From: Leptobrachium leishanense
Taxonomy: Eukaryota; Chordata; Amphibia; Anura; Megophryidae
Direction: 5' to 3'
NCBI GenBank assembly: GCA_009667805.1
Contig: CM019067.1
Coordinates: 249,523,721 to 249,587,720 of the forward strand
DNA length: 64,000 nucleotides
Below, in pieces: positions 56,451-64,000 of the stretch (the stretch's first letter is position 1; the number at the start of each line of letters is the position of its first letter). The notes beneath the pieces are model-generated. The model had not been told where the DNA came from, ran no database searches, and saw nothing but the letters and a program-made list of their open reading frames with translations. The position numbers and the translations under genes are program-made.

Positions 56451-57097
56451 GAAAATTTGCAAAAGATAAGGCACGCAAAGTGAAATTTTGATGTGTCTGA
56501 AATTGAAACTTACGTGACAACTCTTTTTTTTTTTTTCCGTTAATTTATATTTGTTCAATACAGTTAATTTTAATTTGTTTAATAGAGTTAATTTAAAATG
56601 GTTTAATACAGTTTATTTATATCTATTTTACCTTTACTATTGGTGCTTTTCAAACTTTATTCTTAAATAAAAAGAAATTTAGCAGTTTCATGTTGTGTCG
56701 TTTTTTGGTTTTTTTGGGGGGGTGCAAGTAGCTGGTCTTGCCTAGTGCGCAAAATAGTCTAGCACCGGCCCTGACCGCATGGTCCACCCCTGCACTCTTC
56801 CACAATACCACAGAGGGGTTACTGTATGATGGCACTTGCTGGCCTGGCACCAAAGGCACAATATTTGGGTGCACTGCCACTGACGCCTGTACCAGATTCA
56901 TATCCTCAGAGGGGTTACTGTGTGACGGCACTGTTGCCGACGCTAAAAGACCAATTTTAAAGCACCTATTGTTACTTTCATCCAAAGCCTGCATAAGTTT
57001 CACCATAATTTAGCCAAAAAATCACTAAACTTTTTGTGCACGTCCTAAAATGTCTTTTCATACAGGCTACCGCCCCAAGCAGTTGTTTATGAATAGA
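56451..57097. other. Unrecognised part of the composite
   Basis: Contains a small direct repeat (AGAGGGGTTACTGT.TGA.GGCAC at 56813 and 56910). No transposase motif in either strand. Confidence 0.4.
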
Positions 57098-59394
57098 TTA
57101 ACCACTTGGCTGCTATGGACGTGGTTCTCCTGTGCTATGGACGCGCTGAGCGCGTCCATGCACAGGAGGCAGCAATCCGCCGAATTCCGGTGGATTGCTG
57201 TGCCCCCCCCCGGTGCGGGCTGACATCTTGGATGTCAGCCCAGCACTCTGGACCCCGGCAGGGACATTAGATGTCATCGCGGCATGACATCTAATTCAGG
57301 CGCCCCCCCCCGCATGTGCGGAGGAGGCGCCTGAAAGGGAGGGGGGAGGTCCTTCGGACCTCTCTCCCTCCCGATCGCCGGGGAGCAGGGAGTTAATACA
57401 GGCACCGCTTGGAAGGGCACAGCCTGCCCTTCCAAACGGTGGCTGTCATTAACCCCTGGGGAGCCAGATCACGAATCGGCGCTGAAAAGCACCGGTTCGT
57501 GATCCTTTCCCGGAGCTGGCCGACACCTTGGATGTTGGCCAAGCCTCCGGGAACTCCCCCTGAGGACTGGCGTCATCGTGCATAGCACAATGACGCCAGT
57601 CCTGGAGTTAACCCCTATCTGCCACCAATGGTGGAGATAGGGGGTTCCAATGAACCGCCTATCTCCCGATCCGTGGCAGCTAGGGGTTAAAGTTTGGTAC
57701 TGTTGGATCGGCCAGAGCATGGCCGTTCCAACGATACCAAACACGACTGTGAAAAAAGTTTTTAAATAAAATTAAAATTAAAAATAAAAATAAAAAAATA
57801 TTTAAAAACAAATTCTAAAAAAAATAAACAAGTTTTTTTTTTTTTGGTTTGTTAATGCAGCAATATTGTTCCCATTTCAATTATAATGTGAACAATGATG
57901 CTGCACTAACGATTTTTGTATGCGGTGCGTTTTTTAAAAATCGCGTAATTTTCCCCAAAAAAAAATGTAACGAGACCCCATTTCTAATTTTTTTAACAAG
58001 CGCACCCCATACAAAATATAACCGTAATTGCTCGCATGTTAAAATGTGAAAAAAAAACACTTTACACGTTGTAAATTATTGAAAATTCATATTTTATTGC
58101 ATTTTTTGTTATAATATACAGACAGGACATGACGTATACATATAATAATGACATATTATGAATCTGCGGAAAAGAACGATATATAATATGTCTGGGTCAT
58201 ATACTAAAATAAGCCTTCAAAACACGTTTAACCACTTGGCTGCTATGGACGCGCTCAGCGTGTCCAGCCAAGTGGTTCTCCTGTGCTACGGACGCGCTGA
58301 GCGCGTCCGAGCACAGGAGGCAGCAATCCGCCGGATTCCGGTGGATTGCTGCACCCCCCCCCCGGTGTGGGCTGACATCCAAGATGTCAGCCCGTCAATC
58401 CGGGACCCCGGCGGGGACATTAGATGTCATTGCGGCGACGTGATGACATCTAATGCAGGCGCCCCCCCCGCATGTGCGGAGGAGGCGCCTGAAAGGGAGG
58501 GGGGGGAGGTCCTTCGGACCTCTCTCCCTCCCGATCGCCGGGGAGTAGGGAGTTAATACAGGCACCGCTTGGAAGGGCACAGCCTGCCCTTCCAAACGGT
58601 GGCTGTCATTAACCCCTGGGGAGCCGGATCACGAATCGGCGCTGAAAAGCGCCGGTTCGTGATCCTTTCCCGGAGCTGGCCGACATCTTGGATGTCGGCC
58701 AAGCCTCCGGGAACTCCTCCTGAGGACTGGCGTCATCGTGCTATGCACGATGATGCCAGTCCTGGAGTTAACCCCTAGCTGCCACCAACGGTGGAGATAG
58801 GGGGTTCCAATGAACCCCCTATCTCCCGATCCATGGCAGCTAGGGGTTAATGTTTGGTACTGTTGGATCGGCCAGAGCATGGCCGCTCCAACGATACCAA
58901 ACACCACTGTGAAAAAAGTTTTTTAAAAAAAATAAAAATTAAAAATAAAAAAATATATATATTTTAAAAAAAATTCTAAAAAAGAAAAAAAGTTTTTTTT
59001 TTTGGTTTGTTAATGCAGCAATATTGTTCCCATTTCAATTATAATGTGAACAATGATGCTGCACTAACGATTTTTGTATGCGGTGCGTTTGTTAAAAATC
59101 GTGTAATTTTCCCCTAAAAAAAATGTAACGAGACCCCATTTCTAATTTTTTTAACAAGCGCACCCCATACAAAATATAACCGCAATTGCTCGCATGTTAA
59201 AATGTGAAAAAAAAACACTTTACACGTTGTAAATTATTGAAAATTCATATTTTATTGCATTTTTTGTTATAATATACAGACAGGACATGACATATACATA
59301 TAATAATGACATATTATGAATCTGCTGAGTCTGACGGAAAGAACGATATATAATATGTCTGGGTCATATACTAAAATAAGCCTTAAAAACACGT
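57098..59394 (+). repeat. 1.1-kb tandem duplication (family K)
   Basis: Unit 1 is 57098-58227 and unit 2 is 58228-59394, each starting TTAACCACTTGGCTGCTATG. They are collinear and above about 93% alike by eye: GGCGCCTGAAAGGGAGGGGG, CCGATCGCCGGGGAGCAGGG/GTAGGG, GCTAGGGGTTAA, ATGATGCTGCACTAACG. Unit 2 has an extra GCGTGTCCAGCCAAGTGG near its start and TGAGTCTGA near 59326. The same family gives the element at 694-1552. Long A/T runs sit mid-unit. Confidence 0.9.
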
Positions 59395-59796
59395 TTAAAC
59401 ATGATGAGCAAAACCGGTAAAAATGACCTCAGCACAGAGGCGTGAAACGCCTCAGCAGCGAAAGGGTTAAAGGAAAAGCATTTACCGTCATTTGAAACGT
59501 CATTTTTTTCTTTTTAAATGTTTCTATACATCCTAGAAATCCGCCACTTCACAGGCAGGTTATGGGGACCTCCTAGGCACGATATTTGAAGGAATTTTTC
59601 GTTTTTATTTTTAACCCTTATTTCATGGAAAACTCCCTTTAAAAACTTTTTTTTTTTTTAAAACTTTTTGTCCTTGTTTCCTGTCCCCCAGGGCACTATC
59701 GGACCCCCATACACCTTTTATGGCAAATATCTAGCATATATGCCCTCTTGGAGGACACTCTAAAAATCGAATTTTGAGTCCCATTGACTTGTATTG
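59395..59796. other. End of the family K sequence and spacer
   Basis: Continues AACATGATGAGCAAAACC ... GCCTCAGCAGCGAAAGGGTTAA (to about 59470), the right end of a K element, then unrecognised sequence with a T run. Confidence 0.45.
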
Positions 59797-59892
59797 AGTT
59801 CGAATTCGAACATTTGGAAAGTTCGAGTTCGAATTCGAACATTTGGAAAGTTCGAGTTCGAATTCGAACATTTGGAAAGTTCGAGTTCGAAT
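59797..59892. repeat. 29-bp tandem repeat in hAT right end
   Basis: Three copies of GTTCGAGTTCGAATTCGAAC plus ATTTGGAAA, directly inside the hAT terminus. Comparable subterminal repeats are often transposase sites in hAT elements; here that is inference. Confidence 0.85.
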
Positions 59893-59935
59893 GCGAACTG
59901 AACTCGGGGGTGTTCGGCTCATCACTATTAATAAT

Positions 59936-60659
59936 GGTTTGTCTTGTATGCAACCTAAAACAGGTCGGCACCATGTGCTGCAAACAGTAATAGTGGCCAA
60001 ACATTTCTAGAGCTTAAAGTTTTAAAAAGTTCTAAATGCGCTGGCTGCTCCCTTCAGTTTAGTGTAGATATAAACAGGCAATGGAAGCAGGAAGATGGAT
60101 CATTTATTTTCTTAGCAGTATTGCTGGAGACATCACAACTATCAGTGCCTGTTATCAGCTGGACCTGTCGGGTTAAGAGATTTATTGCCCTTGCAGGACC
60201 TCAGCACTAGTTTTATTAAGCACTGAAAACTCATCCACAGGAAAGAGCTAGTCTATAGTTTTTCATTAGAATTATATCTGCTTCAGATGTGCTCACCAAA
60301 CAGAGTTTATCCCTCTCACGCAGCTCCACCAGATCCCCAGCAAACACGAGGCTCGTCATCAGTAGTTTCTGCAGCCGACATCACCTTCTCTGGAGATAGT
60401 CACCTGATGGGGCATGCAGGGGGTCCTCAGAGCCTGTCAGGGTCACGCTGTTTGAACTCAGGCAGAGTTCACATGTGATGCGCTCTTTGCCAGACCGGCA
60501 GCCGGGCACAAAGAGGACATCAATCACACTGAGAGGCGCTTGTCGGCTTAATGAGACTACGTTCCTGCTGAGTTCCTGCTGTGCCAGAAGTGCGGGGAAC
60601 GGAGTTCCCACGCGTTTCTGCAGCACTCGAGCCCTGTAAAAATGTATATATTACACCAA
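59936..60659. other. Unrecognised DNA
   Basis: No supportable gene; frames are at most 81 codons within this part. Confidence 0.3.
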
Positions 60660-61399
60660 GGACTAAATTACAATCTTCCTTGCGTGAAGCGATAATCTTT
60701 GCGCCAAGCGTTAAAGTTTTGCGCTCGCAAATCAACGCTGGTATTACAATCCTCACGCATCTTTTTATCCGCCGATCAATAACGCGCGCAAACAGGACGC
60801 GCCCAAATGCTCGCGCAGTACCGTCGCGCGCAAAAATCTGTGTGCGCACTGTTTTTTTGTCACGATTCAGCCAATCAAAATTAAGAACCACAATTATCTC
60901 ATGTTAAGAAATTGCGCCTGCCACAGTCAATCTGAGCATATATGCTGCAGCAATAATACATGCACACACAACTTCATCCATTTTATTGGTTTGGTTTGGT
61001 ATGAGTTGAATGGGCAATTATACTTTGCTGCATTATTTTTTATGGGCTGGTGTATTTGGGTTCGGCCAGGTTGTTCAGATTTGCCATTAACACCAGCTTT
61101 TAGGAGTTGCTAAAATTATGCGCGCAATGAACATGCGGTAATTACCGTGGAATAGATTGTGCGTTGGTACGAGTATGGTATTATTTACATTCGCATTTGT
61201 GCTCACAATGTTAAGTATAGGACACGCACAGTACAGTAAGCTTGCGCTGGGTTCAGGCAGGTTCACCCGCGGTAGACGATTGCGCGCAGTTGTTGCGCTG
61301 ACTATGTAATACGGGATTCGGCGCAAATGGTTTTACTCCACGCGTTAATAGTTATTTGCACCGGCGCAAACGTTTGCGTGAAGATTGTAATTTAGCCCC
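60660..61399. mobile_element. Element I2 (I1-like)
   Basis: Ends GGACTAAATTACAATCTTCC and GAAGATTGTAATTTAGCCCC. The interior is rich in GCGC (ACGCGCGCAAACAGGACGCG) and carries inverse segments (TGTGCGC..., GGACACGCACAGT). The 108- and 123-codon frames are on both strands of a palindrome-rich region and are not convincing. Confidence 0.65.
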
Positions 61400-61562
61400 A
61401 AATGTATAAGCTACTGTTGAAGTCTTTGAATGTGTCAGCTGGTGTGCTCTCCTCCCGGTTTGTTATACTGTGTGTGTATATATAAACACGAAGGTTCTGC
61501 ACTCACGGTTCACCACAAAGATTTAGCCTCACCCGGTGCTTCTGCGATGGCTTCAGTTAATA
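61400..61562. other. Spacer
   Basis: Nothing supportable. Confidence 0.3.
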
Positions 61563-61711
61563 TCAATATAGCAAAAACGCCAGCACTCCGGGGATTTTCC
61601 AAAGATAATTCCATTTATTCGTCCATAGACATCGACATCCAGATGTCTATGGACGAATAAATGGAATTATCTTTGGAAAATCCCTGGAGTGCTGGCGTTT
61701 TTGCTATATTG

Positions 61712-61712
<1 letters not shown>
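61563..61712. repeat. Near-perfect hairpin, 71-bp arms
   Basis: 61563-61633 and 61642-61712 are inverse copies with one mismatch (CTCCGGGG versus CTCCAGGG) and an 8-base spacer GACATCCA. A TA microsatellite starts right after the right arm (61714-61749). Confidence 0.95.
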
Positions 61713-61752
<40 letters not shown>

Positions 61753-61753
61753 T

Positions 61754-61951
61754 CGTGTCTATAAGGGTTGTGGTGAAGGACTAAAATTGAATTCCTTGCT
61801 GCATATGGGGAATGTGGCACAGGAGCTCTGGGATACAATTCTTTGAATTGCTATGATGTGCAGGTGGCTTCTGCAATATTAAACACACTTATGATAGTGT
61901 GGAGGCTTTTTATCTCACTTTTTGTCCTCCACCACAATCCTTATAGACACT
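61754..61951. repeat. Repeat N fragment between 27-bp inverted repeats
   Basis: GTGTCTATAAGGGTTGTGGT at 61754 is inverted at 61932-61951 (ACCACAATCCTTATAGACAC), 25 of 27 bases. Between them is the last 100 bp of repeat N (TTGCTGCATATGGGGAATG ... TATTAAACACAC). Confidence 0.7.
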
Positions 61952-62330
61952 TACTTACCTATGGTCCAAGCATCCACTGCAACTGGTCATCATGCCTAGC
62001 TCCTAGCTGATGAAGGTTCAACAAACCTGAAACAGCGCTGTCCTAGGAGTGGCTTTGACCAGTTGCATAACCTTATCTTTGCTACAAAGCCACAGTGTGG
62101 CATAGCATTGATTTTAGGGTTCTGTGTAATACCAGATCCAGGATGCATAAAAGTGAGACAGAGGTCATTTGCATATCCTATCCAGAATTCCTTGCTGCAT
62201 ATGGGGAATGTGGCACAGGAGCTCTGGGATGCAATTCATCGAATTGCTGTGATGTGCAGGTGGCTTCTGCAATATTAAACACTTGTAAGAAATATATAAT
62301 ATATATATATATATATATGGTGGAGGATAA
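61952..62330 (+). repeat. Dispersed repeat N, copy 2
   Basis: From ACTGGTCATCATGCCTAGC (61979) to GCAATATTAAACACTTG (62283), then a (TA) run. Collinear with 38808-39130. Confidence 0.7.
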
Positions 62331-62702
62331 AAAAACAAAACGATTTCCAATCCGAAATGAAATAATTTTGTTATTTCGTATGGATGTGAAATTTGTAAAA
62401 GCGCATGTCTTTTTCGTTCCATTCGTGATTTCGGACATCGTATTTTTCCGTTCCATTGCTGATTCCGTATTTTCTTATGAATATGCATTGCACAACTTTA
62501 TTTAATTATATTAAAATGGTATGAAAGGAACAAATTTGAACAAAATGATTTAAAAAACGCAAAACTGACCCAAATGGTCTGACTTCAATAATAAAAACCA
62601 GAACAATAGGTTTTAAAATGGAAAAAAGCTGAACAAAATTATCTGAAATGAAAAAAACAACCCAGAACAAATAAAATGATTTAAAATGAAAAAAAAATAA
62701 AA
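62331..62702. other. A-rich unrecognised DNA
   Basis: Repeated CATTTTAAATC/AATGATTTAAAA-type words, no gene. Confidence 0.3.
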
Positions 62703-63548
62703 ATTAATGCAGCATATGAATCCGCACACTGCGGGGAAGCGCCTCTCTGTGGTATAATTAAACAGCATATGAATCCACACATTGCTGGGAAGCGCCTCTC
62801 TGCAGTATAATTAATGCAGCATATGAATCCACACACTGCTGGGAACAAGCGCCTCTCTGCAGTATAATTAATGCAGCATAAGAATCCACACACTGCTGGG
62901 AAGCGCCTCTCTGCGGTATAATTAATGCAGCATAAGAATCCACACACTGCGGGGAAGCGCCTCTCTGCGGTATAATTAATGCAGCATATGAATCCACACA
63001 CTGTGGGGAAGCGCCTCTCTGTGGTATAATTAAGCAGCATATGAATCCACACACTGCTGGGAACAAGCGCCTCTCTGCGGTATAATTAATGCAGCATAAG
63101 AATCCACACACTGCGGGGAAGCGCCTCTCTGCGGTATAATTAATGCAGCATAAGAATCCACACACTGCTGGGAAGCGCCTCTCTGCGGTATAATTAATGC
63201 AGCATCTGAACATGCACACTGCGGGGAAGCGCTTCTCTGCGGTATAATTAATTCAGCATATGAATCTGCACACTGTGGGGAAGCGCCTCTCTGCGGTATA
63301 ATTAATGCAGCATATGAATCCACACACTGTGGGGAAGCGCCTCTCTGCGGTATAATTAATGCAGCATATGAATCCACACACTGTGGGGAAGCGCCTCTCT
63401 GCGGTATAATTAATGCAGCATATGAATCTGCACACTGCGGGGAAGCTCTTCTCTGCGGTATAATTAATTCAGCATATGAATCCACACACTGTGGGGAAGC
63501 GCCTCTCTGCGGTATAATTAATGCAACATAAGAATCCACACACTGCGG
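62703..63548. repeat. 54-bp satellite array, about 15-16 copies
   Basis: Unit TAATGCAGCATATGAATCCA / CACACTGCGGGGAAGCGCCT / CTCTGCGGTATAAT. Differences between copies are mainly point changes (TATG/TAAG, GCGGGG/GCTGGG/GTGGGG) and a 3-bp insertion (GGGAACAAGCGC) in two copies. Because 54 and 3 are multiples of three, two minus-strand frames stay open through most of the array, with an 18-residue period. Confidence 0.95.
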
Positions 63549-63834
63549 GGTCCCCTCCTCCTCCTGTATCTGCAAATGTCTCTGGGGATGGCGCTGCCTT
63601 GTGGAGTGCCGCAATCCACCTTTCGTCCTCCGATGACGACGTGTAATCCTGTGTGTCTTCTGCGATCAGTTCATCCACTTCTCTGTCCGCCGTCAGCATC
63701 TGTTCATCTGTGATATCATTGACGGTGCTGTGGGGGGAGAGTGGATTAACATGTCTCTTTATCTGGGCTCTCTCGCCGGGAGAGGAGCCCTCCTGATCCT
63801 CCTCGTTGCTCTGTTTCCTCTTGCGGGGAGCCAC
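63549..63834 (-). other. Possible exon or gene fragment of unknown function
   Basis: An open minus-strand frame of about 95 codons before it runs into the satellite. It is hydrophilic and acidic, with PRKRKQSNEEDQEGSS near the start (basic, NLS-like) and SSSEDERWIAAL near the end. The apparent first codon is GTG at 63832-63834, so either the start is lost or this is an internal exon. The acidic, SSSEDE-bearing composition resembles N termini of several transposases, piggyBac among them. No decisive motif; function not assigned. Confidence 0.35.
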
Positions 63835-64000
63835 AGCTCAGTCGAAGGGAATCTTACCTACGGGTGCAGAGAGGGGGGGAACTCGGGGTCCTGGGGGAGT
63901 CAGCCACACCGGGGAGAAGAAGGGTTAATGGTCTGACCGAGAGGGATGAGGAGGGGGTAGGGGTGTTGGTGATGGGTAAGGGTGTGAGCAGGTAGGATGT
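63835..64000. other. G-rich window end
   Basis: G-rich plus strand (GAGAGGGGGGGAACTCGGGG; GATGAGGAGGGGGTAGGGGT). Could be a promoter-proximal or G-quadruplex-prone stretch; truncated by the window. Confidence 0.3.

Larger units (their letters stand above)
54355..59927. mobile_element. hAT-bounded composite unit, 5.6 kb, with 8-bp TSD
   Basis: Left end TAGGGATGAGCTG, right end GCTCATCACTA, with TTAATAAT duplicated exactly at 54347-54354 and 59928-59935. Both ends are rich in TTCG words (left AGTTCGCGAACTTTG; right GAGTTCGAATTCGAAC). The interior is a mosaic of other repeats with no hAT transposase. The original element was probably a short MITE like 11447-11981 into which the rest was inserted. 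Duplication of the ends around such a load is the notable point. Confidence 0.85.

Noticed and set aside
60520..60907. Opposed 123- and 108-codon genes
   Set aside because: Both strands are open across the palindromic left half of element I2; composition effect.
62703..63548. CRISPR array
   Set aside because: Units are directly abutting 54-bp repeats without unique spacers, in a vertebrate-type genome.
62681..63614. Cysteine-rich repeat protein from the 54-bp array
   Set aside because: Two different frames are equally open, and the period alone explains the lengths. No evidence of expression.

Overview
The window looks like non-coding vertebrate nuclear DNA, most likely from a frog or toad. 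I recognise no host protein-coding gene, rRNA, tRNA gene or CRISPR array. The anuran call is an inference. It rests on the mix of DNA-transposon families (PIF/Harbinger, piggyBac-type TTAA elements, hAT, Tc1), an APE-type LINE, a tRNA-derived SINE and the A+T-rich background. That mix resembles the DNA-transposon-rich genomes known from Xenopus and other anurans. No single-copy marker fixes the species.

Layout. 0.3-4.3 kb: small hairpin and TTAA elements, a degenerate CAGGG-type repeat and a Harbinger MITE. 4.4-10.45 kb: one decayed LINE on the minus strand. It is split by a 1.5 kb nest of palindromic elements and Harbinger MITEs, and by a 1.9 kb A+T-rich block. 10.6-12.0 kb: a 36-bp minisatellite and a 535-bp hAT MITE with an 8-bp target duplication. 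12-21 kb: mostly unrecognised sequence with a poly(A) retroposon, piggyBac-type and GGGCC-ended elements. 21-22.9 kb: a four-level nest of transposons. 23.8-24.7 kb: an unusual element full of near-palindromic ACCCGGGTAA motifs. 25.2-26.8 kb: an almost complete Tc1-like transposon, dead by two stops and one frameshift. 27-31.6 kb: a SINE, a large inverted repeat and another TTAA element. 33-44 kb: CAGGG elements, an 80-bp mini Tc1 element, a 1.16 kb hAT element, interstitial telomeric repeats, a Tc1 remnant and a large foldback. 47.6-50.8 kb: a complete PIF/Harbinger element. 51-54.3 kb: more CAGGG and TTAA elements. 54.4-59.9 kb: a 5.6 kb unit bounded by hAT ends and an 8-bp target duplication, holding a 1.1 kb tandem duplication. 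60-64 kb: more repeats, a 71-bp-arm hairpin and a 54-bp satellite that runs into an open frame.

The most notable system is the Harbinger element at 47617-50773. It has TTA target duplications, related ends and two TATA-bearing genes on opposite strands. The plus gene encodes a MADF/BESS-type DNA-binding protein (322 aa). The minus gene encodes a DDE transposase (387 aa by the inferred splice). The exons interlock, so each gene's intron contains an exon of the other. Both predicted joins keep phase exactly. The transposase 5' splice site reads CT where GT is expected, so this copy may be unable to make transposase. At least five MITEs in the window are end-only derivatives of this element type. 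Two of them carry the same deletion junction, which can be mapped onto this copy.
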